Origin: Sphingobacteriales bacterium
Lineage (GTDB): Bacteria > Bacteroidota > Bacteroidia > UKL13-3
Assembly: GCA_021299635.1 (NCBI GenBank)
Contig: JAJTFA010000008.1
Span: 1-64,000 of the forward strand
Direction: 5' to 3'
Length of the DNA stretch: 64,000 nucleotides
Part shown: piece by piece, positions 1-7,641 of the stretch
How positions within the stretch are numbered: position 1 is the stretch's first letter
Layout of the letters: each line of letters starts with the position of its first letter
Position numbers and translations under genes: made by a program
The notes under the pieces: generated by a model
What the model saw: the letters and a program-made list of their open reading frames with translations, nothing else
Database searches by the model: none
Told to the model about the DNA's origin: nothing

Positions 1-48
1 AAGCCAACCCCCAATACCCAACCCCCAACTCCCTGAAATTGGTTTTTC

Positions 49-546
49 CTACTCAACCGGTAAATAAAGTTTCCTTATTTTTTTTAACGGTCCGCTGCAA
101 TAGCTTTCATGGCAATTGGCGCATTTGCCAATCATCAGGTTATAATATTTGGTTTGCTCTTTGGGGTGTGCAAACAAGGCTTTGTATGCCTCCTGAAACA
201 AACGTGCATTTTCATAAAATTTAGGTTCAAGCACTGTAGGGTCGGTTGGCTCTGCCAAATAAAAACGTATAAACGGGTAGCGCAAACTATCCAGGGTTTC
301 GCCTCTTAGCAGTTGAGCCCGCATGCTATCCGCATTTTGTGCCATTTGGCGCATCATCAGCGCCATGGGTTTGGCGTTATTGGGGTCTTTAATGGCGGTT
401 GTATTACAGGCTGCTGCGCTATCTGCCATGGCCGTACTATCGGCAGCATGCTGGTTTTGTTGGGTTGTTTGCTGTTGTGTGCAGGCGGCCCACAGCAATA
501 TGCCTGCGCCTAGCATCAACAAAATGTAAACGGTTTTCTTTTTCAT
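49..546 (-). CDS. Cytochrome c'-like single-heme lipoprotein
   Basis: A 165-residue exported protein that probably carries one covalent c-type heme. The sequence shows a charged start (MKKK), a hydrophobic segment and Cys22 in LLWAAC, which resembles a lipobox although the -3 residue is Trp. The heme motif CANCH (Cys142, Cys145, His146) sits only about 20 residues from the C-terminus, the arrangement known in class II cytochromes c'; the middle is helix-rich and Met/Gln-rich. An in-frame ATG at 609 would add 21 residues, but a terminator for the upstream gene lies at 566-588, so the ATG at 546 is preferred. Electron transfer or gas binding at the outer or inner membrane surface is inference; no partner gene is adjacent. 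Confidence 0.72.
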   Translation of the reverse strand: MKKKTVYILLMLGAGILLWAACTQQQTTQQNQHAADSTAMADSAAACNTTAIKDPNNAKPMALMMRQMAQNADSMRAQLLRGETLDSLRYPFIRFYLAEPTDPTVLEPKFYENARLFQEAYKALFAHPKEQTKYYNLMIGKCANCHESYCSGPLKKIRKLYLPVE

Positions 547-565
547 GTATGAGCTCATGTAGCAT

Positions 566-588
566 AAAAAACCCGGATACACTCCGGG
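566..588 (-). terminator. Intrinsic terminator after the DUF4920 gene
   Basis: On the minus strand CCCGGA (588-583) pairs with TCCGGG (577-572) around a 5-nt loop and is followed by six T (571-566). It lies just after the stop of the DUF4920 gene and separates it from the cytochrome gene. Confidence 0.75.
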
Positions 589-613
589 CTTTTCATGATG
601 TATAAACAATAAC

Positions 614-1108
614 TTATTTAATAATTACACCGCTTGCCTCAAACACCAGTTCTTTTTTTGGTTCTTTAATGGCATCAATTTCCTCTTTGGTTTTGCCTGC
701 ATCTTTTGCATACTCTTTTAAATCGGCAACAGAGGTTTCTTCTATTTTAGCAATGCCCTGCACAATGGCAGCTTTGCCGGCAGCATCTTTGGGTACAAAA
801 AATGCATAATCTTTAAACGTTACACGCAGGCTGCTGCTATCTGCGCTTTTTAAATCCATCCAGCAACCTTTTTTCTGGCACACGGCATCAACCGTAGCAG
901 TTAGTTTTATAGGTAATTCTGTTTTATCGCCCATCAATGCAGCAAGTTCTGAAATGGCTATGGCACTGTCGGCCGTAATTTTATCGCCAAAATAAGCCTC
1001 GGTTGCGGTTTGTGTAGAATCAGCGGTGGTGGCAGATTGCCCTTGTTGTTTGTTTCCGCAGGCCCAGATTAAGGTAGAAGCAGAAAGGATAGCAAAAAAT
1101 TTTTTCAT
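614..1108 (-). CDS. DUF4920 family lipoprotein
   Basis: A 164-residue predicted lipoprotein: a MKKFF start, a short hydrophobic segment and lipid-acceptor Cys17 in LIWAC. After a Ser/Thr/Gln-rich linker (about 20-37) comes the DUF4920 domain, recognised from the AYFGDKI start and the conserved Cys-rich CQKKGCWMDL element (Cys77, Cys82). The C-terminus has a Lys-rich helix and a short strand. The function of DUF4920 is not established; the paired cysteines suggest a metal site or disulfide (inference). It is separately transcribed from its neighbours, with a -7 box upstream and a terminator downstream. Confidence 0.82.
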   Translation of the reverse strand: MKKFFAILSASTLIWACGNKQQGQSATTADSTQTATEAYFGDKITADSAIAISELAALMGDKTELPIKLTATVDAVCQKKGCWMDLKSADSSSLRVTFKDYAFFVPKDAAGKAAIVQGIAKIEETSVADLKEYAKDAGKTKEEIDAIKEPKKELVFEASGVIIK

Positions 1109-1130
1109 GATGATCGTTTAATTAACGGCT

Positions 1131-1138
1131 CAAAAATA
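1131..1138 (-). promoter_or_regulatory. Promoter -7 box (TATTTTTG) for the DUF4920 gene
   Basis: TATTTTTG on the minus strand matches the Bacteroidota TAnnTTTG box and ends 22 nt before the ATG at 1108. It is back to back with the box of the divergent protease gene. Confidence 0.6.
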
Positions 1139-1164
1139 AATGTTTTCCGTTTTATGCCATCAAC

Positions 1165-1172
1165 TATTTTTG
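1165..1172 (+). promoter_or_regulatory. Promoter -7 box (TATTTTTG) for the S8 protease pseudogene
   Basis: TATTTTTG lies 9 nt before the ATG at 1182. It supports 1182 rather than the farther upstream start at 1140, which would precede the promoter. Confidence 0.6.
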
Positions 1173-1181
1173 TATGCAAAC

Positions 1182-2673
1182 ATGATGTTTAAAAAGCTGC
1201 TGTTGTTATGCCTGTTTTATGTTGCCGTTTTGCCGGTGCAGGGCCAGTGGCTGGTTTGGTTTGCAGATAAAGGAGCACAGCAGGTGCAGGAGGCTGCCCG
1301 GTACCTTTCGGCAAAATCCTTGCAGCGCAGGTGCAGGCAACACATTGCACTTGCAGCAAATGATTTGCCCGTTTATATGCCCTATATCCATTTGCTGGAG
1401 CAGCAAAACATCAAGGTTAGGCAAACATCTAAATGGCTTAACATGGCTTATGTAGAAGCAACGGAAGAACAGGTGGCGCTGCTGCGCAACTTGCCCTGTA
1501 TAAAAAAAATTGCAAAAGCAGGAACAGCCATGAGCACGCCATGCACTTTTCAGCAGGCAGCGGCCACACCTTTTGATACGCTAACCAACAGTGCAAACCA
1601 GCTGGAGATGCTGGGATTACATTACCTGCATGCCAACCGTTTTACAGGCAAGGGCATGGTTATTACGTTTGTAGATGGTGGATTTACAGCTGTTGATGAA
1701 GCATTGCCCTACAAACATATTTATGAGCAGAAGCGGGTGTTAGCCACCCGAAATTTTGTAACCCCCGGAAGAGATATTTATAAAATGGGTGGCGAAGGTG
1801 AGCATGGTTGCCGGCACCGATATTATTAACTCATCGGTTGGTTATTTTACCGGATTTACTTCGGGCACCGGTTATACCTATGCCGATATGGATGGCAAAA
1901 CCACCATTGTTACCCGTGCAGCGCAGATGGCAGCATCAAAAGGAATTTTGGTGGTAAGCAGTGTGGGCAATGAGGGCACCAAAGACTGGAAATATTTGAT
2001 TGCACCTGCAGATGGCGACAGTGTGCTGGCAGCCGGTGGGGTAGATGCATTGGGAGTATATGCACCTTTTAGCAGCCAAGGCCCTTCGGCCGATGGCCGA
2101 ATAAAGCCCGATTTATGTGCAAGAGCAGATCAAACCATACAGATTGGTGCAGATGGCAGGGTAATTTGGGGCTGGGGTACTTCTTTTTCTGCGCCTTTGC
2201 TCAGTGGGTTGGCGGCCTGTTTGTGGCAGGCAGATACAAGCTTAACCAATATGCAGTTGTTTAAAATTTTAAAAGAGTCGGCCAGCAGGTATGCAAACCC
2301 CGATTCGTTTTACGGTTATGGCATACCCTCTGCTACTGCTGCCTATAAAGCCATCACAGGAAAAAACTTGCTGCAAACCACGGTAAAACCCGGTGATATA
2401 AAGGTAATGCCCAACCCGGTAAGGGGTGGCAAACTAACCCTTGGCATTGATGAAGGGGTAGCGGTATTGCCCAACCTGCAGTTGCTGTTGTATGATAGCC
2501 GCGGCAGAAAAGTATCCGAAGAGCAGGTTGTATTGCAACCGCGGTTGTGGTTATATGAAATAAACCTGCAACCACTCTTTCATATGCAGGGTATTTATTA
2601 TTTGCAAATACAAAATGCGGCCGATGGGAGCCTGCTGCACAAACAAAAAATACTGATTTCAGAAAGCTTTTAA
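1182..2673 (+). pseudogene. Subtilisin-like (S8) T9SS-exported protease, disrupted by an internal deletion
   Basis: The first frame (from ATG 1182) encodes a signal peptide, an N-terminal prodomain-like region, and the Asp segment FVDGGF (Asp165). It ends shortly after the His motif GEHG (His208) with out-of-frame residues and a TAA. The second frame resumes at about 1797 with TDIINSSVGY, the oxyanion/substrate-site block SVGNEG and the catalytic Ser motif GTSFSAP. It then has a C-terminal domain with the VMPNPV start typical of the type IX secretion sorting tail. In this family about 50-60 residues separate HGT from the DIINSS block; they are absent here, so a deletion of length 3n+2 both removed sequence and shifted frame. 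The product should be inactive. The remaining codon use is intact, so the lesion looks recent or is an assembly artefact. Confidence 0.8.
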
Positions 2674-2693
2674 GGCTAAGAAATAAAAAACAC

Positions 2694-2701
2694 TATATTT
2701 G
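2694..2701 (+). promoter_or_regulatory. Promoter -7 box (TATATTTG) for tRNA-Cys
   Basis: TATATTTG matches TAnnTTTG and ends 9 nt before the mature 5' end of the tRNA. No clear -33 TTTG is visible. Confidence 0.6.
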
Positions 2702-2710
2702 CATCCCATT

Positions 2711-2781
2711 GGTCTCGTGGCCGAGAGGCTAGGCAAGGCTCTGCAAAAGCTTCTACAGCAGTTCGAATCTGCTCGAGACCT
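2711..2781 (+). tRNA. tRNA-Cys (anticodon GCA)
   Basis: A full cloverleaf can be drawn: 7-bp acceptor stem (2711-2717 with 2774-2780), short D arm, anticodon stem 2736-2740/2748-2752 with loop CTGCAAA giving anticodon GCA, and a T arm with TTCGAAT loop. The discriminator base is T and CCA is not encoded. A promoter box lies immediately upstream and a terminator 9 nt downstream, so it is a single-gene unit. Confidence 0.93.
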
Positions 2782-2789
2782 CAGAAAAA

Positions 2790-2819
2790 AGACTTCCCAA
2801 GTGTGGAGGTCTTTTTTTT
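2790..2819. terminator. Bidirectional terminator between tRNA-Cys and yqgE
   Basis: AGACTTCC (2790-2797) pairs with GGAGGTCT (2805-2812, one G-T pair) around a 7-nt loop. It has a T tract on the plus side and an A tract at 2785-2790, so it can end both the tRNA and the convergent yqgE transcript, whose stop overlaps the T tract. Confidence 0.8.
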
Positions 2820-3396
2820 AATTCCATTGCGGATCATCCGGAGAGTTAGCCATATAAGCATAATCTTCGTTTAGGTTTTTAACCACATTGGTCCACATTC
2901 GTTCAGGATCATCACTAAAGATTAATGAAGCTGGAGCTTCTCCAAGCCACCAGGCTTTTTCCTGCATTTCATCTTCAAGCTGACCAGGAGCCCAGCCGGA
3001 GTAGCCTACAAAGAATTTAAATTCGTTCAGCTTCACCACTTTTTGATTTAAGAGGTCGTTAACCAACTCAATATTACCTCCCCAGAAAATGCCATCTTTT
3101 ATGGGTTGAGCACCTTCAATGAGTTCGCCAACGGTATGAATAAAATGAAGTGTATTGGGTTCCACCGGTCCGCCATAAAACAATGGAAAGTCAATATCAA
3201 GCAGGCCGGGCACCACTTCATTGCTTCTAATGCTGAGTAGCCTGTTCAATACAAAGCCAACCGAACCATCCTCATTGTGCTCACCTAAAAGGACCACGGT
3301 GCGTCTAAATTGTAAATCGCTTAAATAAGGCTCACTTATAAGAACAGAGCCCTTAAGCGGAGGCCCAAATGAGGGTTGAATATTTTTTACTTGCAT
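2818..3396 (-). CDS. yqgE: YqgE/AlgH family protein (UPF0301)
   Basis: 192 residues, close to the usual length. Family hallmarks are seen: the N-terminal GSVLISEPYL, the TVVLLGEHNEDGSVGFVLNR segment, the central FYGGPVEP motif and a C-terminal WAPGQLEDE block. The family is a cytosolic alpha/beta protein of unclear function; AlgH was named for a regulatory role in alginate synthesis in Pseudomonas. It is monocistronic here, convergent with tRNA-Cys and sharing its terminator. No TAnnTTTG box was found directly upstream. Confidence 0.93.
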   Translation of the reverse strand: MQVKNIQPSFGPPLKGSVLISEPYLSDLQFRRTVVLLGEHNEDGSVGFVLNRLLSIRSNEVVPGLLDIDFPLFYGGPVEPNTLHFIHTVGELIEGAQPIKDGIFWGGNIELVNDLLNQKVVKLNEFKFFVGYSGWAPGQLEDEMQEKAWWLGEAPASLIFSDDPERMWTNVVKNLNEDYAYMANSPDDPQWN

Positions 3397-3536
3397 AGAT
3401 AATATGAAGGATGTTGCAGCGCCTGTTTAATTTCTTCTAATCATACAGGCAGGTAAATCACATCAGGTACAATTTACATGTTATGGGTTTTGAGATATTC
3501 ACCAAACATCCACACTAGAAAAGAGTTTAATAATTT

Positions 3537-3544
3537 TACCTTTG
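3537..3544 (+). promoter_or_regulatory. Promoter -7 box (TACCTTTG) directly before pdxH
   Basis: TACCTTTG ends 4 nt before the pdxH ATG. With Bacteroidota transcription starting a few nt after this box, the mRNA would begin at or next to the start codon. Confidence 0.6.
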
Positions 3545-3548
3545 CTTT

Positions 3549-4199
3549 ATGGAAGAACTATCAAAATCGATTGCTGACTTAAGGGTTGATTACAGTTTGA
3601 AGAAGTTTGATGAGACTGATTTGCTTAAAAATCCAATAGAGCAGTTTGAGATGTGGCTGGATGAGGCCATTAAAGCCAATGTAAATGAGCCTAATGCAAT
3701 GACCCTGGCAACCGTTAAGCCGGACGGAAGTCCTTCGGCCAGGGTGGTATTGCTAAAAGGTATTTCAGATAGCGGTTTAGTGTTTTTTACCAATTATGAA
3801 AGTAATAAAGGTCAAGAGATACTTCAAAACCCAAAAGTGTGTCTGGTATTTTGCTGGCTGGAGTTGCAAAGGCAGGTAAGAATTGAAGGAGAGGCAGTTA
3901 AGATATCTGATGCCGACTCAGACCAATATTTTATGACGAGGCCAACGGGTTCACAAATCGGGGCCCATGCCTCACCGCAAAGTAAACCGGTTGTTTCCAG
4001 AGAAGAACTTGAAAGGATGTTTGCAGAATTTGAACAACTCTTTAGTAAAGAGCCGATTATGCGTCCTAAGTACTGGGGTGGTTTTAGGGTTGTGCCGCAA
4101 AGTATAGAATTTTGGCAAGGCAGGCAAAACAGGCTTCACGATAGGTTTCTTTTCCGTAAAGTTAATAATAGCTGGACTTATAGCCGTTTAGCCCCCTGA
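3549..4199 (+). CDS. pdxH: Pyridoxine/pyridoxamine 5'-phosphate oxidase
   Basis: 216 residues. PdxH oxidises pyridoxine 5'-phosphate or pyridoxamine 5'-phosphate to pyridoxal 5'-phosphate with FMN and O2, in the vitamin B6 salvage and synthesis pathway in the cytosol. Diagnostic blocks are visible: the N-terminal DLR.DY segment, the FMN-binding PSARVVLLKG and FFTNYESNKG, QVRIEG, and the C-terminal PQSIEFWQGRQNRLHDR followed by a short tail ending RLAP. The gene is complete and monocistronic, with a -7 box only 4 nt before its ATG. Confidence 0.96.
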   Translation: MEELSKSIADLRVDYSLKKFDETDLLKNPIEQFEMWLDEAIKANVNEPNAMTLATVKPDGSPSARVVLLKGISDSGLVFFTNYESNKGQEILQNPKVCLVFCWLELQRQVRIEGEAVKISDADSDQYFMTRPTGSQIGAHASPQSKPVVSREELERMFAEFEQLFSKEPIMRPKYWGGFRVVPQSIEFWQGRQNRLHDRFLFRKVNNSWTYSRLAP

Positions 4200-4268
4200 A
4201 ATATCCATTTAAATTATGCCTGATTCCAATTTAAGGCATGAAAATTTAGGATGTACTTAAAATAAAAC

Positions 4269-4276
4269 TATTTTTG
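4269..4276 (+). promoter_or_regulatory. Promoter -7 box (TATTTTTG) for the sugar-phosphate transferase gene
   Basis: TATTTTTG lies 35 nt before the ATG at 4312, giving a predicted leader of about 30 nt. Confidence 0.55.
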
Positions 4277-4311
4277 TATCGTTAATAACTGCGTCCAGCA
4301 GTAAATTCACC

Positions 4312-5433
4312 ATGCAAAATATTGTACTTGTCTTCTTAACCAGTTTGTTGATAGTTATTTTTGGCATTCCTTCCATTATTACGGTTGCTAAATTTAAAGG
4401 TCTTTATGACAAGCCTGATGCACGCAAGTTGCATACCCATAAAATTCCTCGCTTAGGTGGTTTAGCAATTATTGCAGGTTTTTCTATTGCTGCCAGTTTA
4501 TGGGGCATACCTGATGGCATGCCGAGGCTCCAGTACTTGCAGGCGGCATTAATAATTCTGTTTTTCTCCGGTTTAAAAGATGATGTTATCATACTCTCAC
4601 CTGCTAAAAAGCTCATGAGTCAGGTAGTGGCTGCCTTAATCACCATTGTGGGTGAGGATATCCGCATTAGCAGCCTTTATGGATTATTTGGCATAGATAT
4701 CATCCCGATTTGGGCTTCTTATGCGCTTACCTTTTTTACCATTATTGTGGTTACCAATGCATTTAATCTGATAGATGGGGTGGATGGACTTGCAGGCGGG
4801 TTGGGTTTTATAATTGCCACCACCCTGGGTTTGTGGTTTAATTTTATTGATCAAACGGGCTGGGCCATTCTTTCATTTGGTTTGGCAGGCGCCTTGCTTG
4901 GATTTTTGGTGTTTAACTTCAATCCTGCAAAAATATTTATGGGAGATGCAGGCTCGCTTACCACCGGCTTTTTGCTGGCTGTGTTTACCATTAAGTTTAT
5001 TGAATTTAACAGCCCTACTGCTCAGAATATCTATAAAATCGCATCGGCTCCTGCCATTGCAGTCGCAATTTTAATTGTGCCTCTATTCGATACGTTGCGC
5101 GTATTTATTCTTAGGGTTATGAAGAAGAAATCACCTTTTGAGGCAGATAAAAATCACATGCACCATTATTTATTGCGCATGGGTCTTGGCCATAAAGAGG
5201 TTTCTTTGGTTATGTACATCATCAATATTGCATTTGTTCTTGTTGCATTTATGATGAAAAATAATTCAACAGCAATGCTATTGCTTATCATAAGCACACT
5301 GGCTATTGTGCTTGCCCAAATTCCTGTTTATGTATTTAATCATAAAATAGCGGTAATAGAGGCAGAAAACAATGAGATGATTGCCAAAGAACTTGGCCAA
5401 AAAGTGCAAATCAATTCTGAGTTTAAGAGTTAA
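4312..5433 (+). CDS. WecA/MraY-family undecaprenyl-phosphate sugar-1-phosphate transferase
   Basis: 373 residues with about ten hydrophobic membrane segments. It would transfer a sugar phosphate (commonly GlcNAc-1-P) from a UDP-sugar to undecaprenyl phosphate at the inner membrane, starting a surface polysaccharide or teichoic-like polymer. Family motifs are the first cytoplasmic DARKLHTHKIPRLGG, the LKDDV aspartates, NAFNLIDGVDGLAGG, FMGDAGSL and a His-rich DKNHMHHYLLRMG loop. It lacks MraY-specific peptide-substrate features and follows the WecA/TagO pattern, so O-antigen or capsule initiation is more likely than peptidoglycan (inference). Its end overlaps rdgB by 11 bp, convergently. Confidence 0.9.
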   Translation: MQNIVLVFLTSLLIVIFGIPSIITVAKFKGLYDKPDARKLHTHKIPRLGGLAIIAGFSIAASLWGIPDGMPRLQYLQAALIILFFSGLKDDVIILSPAKKLMSQVVAALITIVGEDIRISSLYGLFGIDIIPIWASYALTFFTIIVVTNAFNLIDGVDGLAGGLGFIIATTLGLWFNFIDQTGWAILSFGLAGALLGFLVFNFNPAKIFMGDAGSLTTGFLLAVFTIKFIEFNSPTAQNIYKIASAPAIAVAILIVPLFDTLRVFILRVMKKKSPFEADKNHMHHYLLRMGLGHKEVSLVMYIINIAFVLVAFMMKNNSTAMLLLIISTLAIVLAQIPVYVFNHKIAVIEAENNEMIAKELGQKVQINSEFKS

Positions 5434-6004
5434 GTTGCTTTAAGAAGCGTGCAAGTTCTTCAAATGCTTTGGCACGATGGCTTATCCTATTTTTTTGTAC
5501 AAGTGTCATTTGTGCAAGTGTTATATCATAACCATCCGGCATAAATATCGGGTCATATCCAAACCCCTTATCACCTAGGGGTTCATTAATTATTTTACCA
5601 TCCAGTACTCCTGTAAAGTAGTAAGCGATTCCATCCAGCATCAGGCAAATAACCGTTTCAAAACGTGCTTTTCTGTTTGGTTTGTCGGCCATGTTTTTAA
5701 GCAGTAAGGCAATATTTTCATTATCATTTTTTTGTTCACCGGCATAGCGGGCGCTGTGCACTCCAGGTTCTCCGTTGAGCGCTTCAACAATAAGACCGGT
5801 ATCGTCTGCAAAGCAATTGTAATGATATGTTAAGTAGATATGCCTGGCTTTTATTGTTGCATTTTCTTTTAAGGTGAGACCGGTTTCTTCAATATCATCA
5901 TTGCACTTAATATCTGAAAGAGATAGTACCTCAAAAGGTTCGCCAACCAGTGAATTGATCTCTTTGGATTTATTTTGATTTTGGGTTGCAAAAATTAGTC
6001 TCAT
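5423..6004 (-). CDS. rdgB: RdgB/HAM1 non-canonical purine NTP pyrophosphatase
   Basis: 193 residues. It hydrolyses ITP, dITP and XTP to monophosphates, keeping deaminated purines out of nucleic acids. Visible motifs: the N-terminal FATQNQNKSKEI, FADDTGLIVEALNGEPGVHS with the catalytic Asp, the GFGYDPIF block and the C-terminal SHRAKAF. The start codon overlaps the stop of the upstream gene by 4 nt (ATGA, 6001-6004), so the two are almost certainly co-transcribed and translationally coupled. Confidence 0.96.
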   Translation of the reverse strand: MRLIFATQNQNKSKEINSLVGEPFEVLSLSDIKCNDDIEETGLTLKENATIKARHIYLTYHYNCFADDTGLIVEALNGEPGVHSARYAGEQKNDNENIALLLKNMADKPNRKARFETVICLMLDGIAYYFTGVLDGKIINEPLGDKGFGYDPIFMPDGYDITLAQMTLVQKNRISHRAKAFEELARFLKQLNS

Positions 6005-6492
6005 AGCAATTCAAACAGGTTCTTAATGCTGGCCCATAGTTTGGTTTTTAAATCCTTATCATCATGAAATGCAGAGGCAGTGTGCACCAATAAATAACGA
6101 TAGCCTTCATTTTGATGAATGGTGTATGGCTGCTTGGCTAGGCTTGCTATTTCTGCATAGGCATCGCAGCCCCAGAAAATAATTTTTTCCGGTTTAAGCT
6201 CGTTAATGATGGTTTGCCAATCGGGTGTATTATTCTCAAAAAGGTTGAGCAACATAATATCCTGAAGCGCTAGTTTTAATCCGTTTGTGATGAGGGTTTG
6301 AATCATCTTTTCATCCGCACCATTCCAGTTTTTTGGCTCATGATAAACAAACAGTAACCTTTTTAGCGCACTTCCTCTAAATATAAGCGTATTCTCAATT
6401 TTTTTATTTTCTTTGACAGGTACAATTTGTGACTCGTCAACTAAATATATCTGTTGGTATAGGTCTAATGTTTGTAAATTAATATCGCTCAT
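6001..6492 (-). CDS. Conserved hypothetical protein upstream of rdgB
   Basis: 163 residues, soluble, with no signal peptide or membrane segment. The sequence alternates short strands and helices (LKRLLFVYHEP, QTLITNGLKLALQDIMLLNLFEN, EKIIFWGCDAY) and ends in a Leu-rich helix. The fold pattern faintly recalls the small uracil-DNA-glycosylase-like psi clamp-loader proteins, but no catalytic motif is present and this is only a guess. It is coupled to rdgB by an ATGA overlap. Its start codon lies 1 nt from the divergent ilvE start, so its promoter must lie inside ilvE. Confidence 0.7.
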   Translation of the reverse strand: MSDINLQTLDLYQQIYLVDESQIVPVKENKKIENTLIFRGSALKRLLFVYHEPKNWNGADEKMIQTLITNGLKLALQDIMLLNLFENNTPDWQTIINELKPEKIIFWGCDAYAEIASLAKQPYTIHQNEGYRYLLVHTASAFHDDKDLKTKLWASIKNLFELL

Positions 6493-6493
6493 A

Positions 6494-7570
6494 ATGATGA
6501 TGGAAAATACAACGGCAATTTCTATAAAAATTTCTAAAACACCACATTCACGTATTGCAGAATGTGATTTTGATAATATTCAATTCGGCACCATATTTTC
6601 TGACCATATGTTTAGGTGCGATTATGAAAACGGTGAATGGCAGCAGCCACAGATTTTGCCTTACGGGCCCATTAGCATTGCACCTTCCTTATCGGCATTA
6701 CATTATGGTCAGGCTATTTTCGAAGGAATGAAGGCCTTTAAAAATCAAATGAATGAGCCTCAACTATTCAGGCCGCTTGATAATTGGAAAAGATTAAATC
6801 TTTCGGCCGAACGTATGGCCATGCCGGAAGTACCCGAAGAAATTTTTATGCAAGGCTTAAAGGCGTTGGTAGATATTGACCGTAACTGGATTCCAACCAA
6901 GGAAGGAAGTGCTTTATATATCCGCCCATTTTTATTTGCCACTGATGATTTTGTGGGTGTCCGTCCGTCAAGAAACTTCAGCTTTATTATTTTTACCTGC
7001 CCGGTAAACAGCTACTACCCAAAACCTATTAAAGTACTTATTGAAGAAGGGTATGTGCGTGCATCAAAAGGTGGTGTTGGTTTTGCAAAAGCTGCCGGAA
7101 ACTATGGAGCTTCTATGCTGCCAACGCTGGAAGCTCAGCAAAAAGGTTTTGACCAGATTATCTGGACTGATGGATTGACGCATGAGTTTGTAGAGGAATC
7201 GGGTACTACCAATTTGTTTTTTGTTATCAATGGAAAAGTCCTTACACCTAATCTGCATGATACTATTTTAAATGGCATTACCAGAGACTCCTGCATTAAG
7301 GTACTTGAGCATAACGGCATTCCTGTTGAGCAAAGGCAAATATCGGTTTCTGAAATTATTGAGGCTGCAGAAAAAGGTTTATTGGATGATGCCTTTGGTA
7401 CTGGCACAGCCGCATTAATTGCCAAGATTGAAGGAATCAGTTTCAGGGGTAATACCTATCAATTGCCTCCTGCCGATCAAAGAAAAATATCCAATTTACT
7501 CTATCGTCAACTGGAAGATATTCGCACGTCTGCCATAGATGATCCTTTTGGATGGGTCGTGAATATCTAA
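6494..7570 (+). CDS. ilvE: Branched-chain amino-acid aminotransferase
   Basis: About 358 residues, the length of the larger IlvE class. This PLP enzyme makes leucine, isoleucine and valine from their keto acids using glutamate. Seen motifs: FGTIFSDHMF, LHYGQAIFEGMKAF, the PLP-lysine region FAKAAGNYGAS, the IIWTDG...FVEESGTTNLFF segment and a C-terminal FGTGTAALIAKI. A farther in-frame start (6413) runs through the body of the divergent gene. The N-terminus aligns with the family from the cluster of ATGs at 6494/6497/6500, so one of these is the start. A TAATGTTTG sequence at about 6466-6474 has one extra spacer base compared with the promoter consensus. Confidence 0.94.
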   Translation: MMMENTTAISIKISKTPHSRIAECDFDNIQFGTIFSDHMFRCDYENGEWQQPQILPYGPISIAPSLSALHYGQAIFEGMKAFKNQMNEPQLFRPLDNWKRLNLSAERMAMPEVPEEIFMQGLKALVDIDRNWIPTKEGSALYIRPFLFATDDFVGVRPSRNFSFIIFTCPVNSYYPKPIKVLIEEGYVRASKGGVGFAKAAGNYGASMLPTLEAQQKGFDQIIWTDGLTHEFVEESGTTNLFFVINGKVLTPNLHDTILNGITRDSCIKVLEHNGIPVEQRQISVSEIIEAAEKGLLDDAFGTGTAALIAKIEGISFRGNTYQLPPADQRKISNLLYRQLEDIRTSAIDDPFGWVVNI

Positions 7571-7641
7571 TCAGGCTTATAGCATTGCAGCAGCTTCTTT
7601 TTGAATAGCTCTCAGGTACACTCATTAAGTAATATTGTCTT

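Noticed and set aside
1..48. Repeated CCCAACCCCCAA-type sequence at the left edge
   Set aside because: Two short C/A-rich copies in 48 bp, non-coding; nothing to interpret without the flanking sequence.
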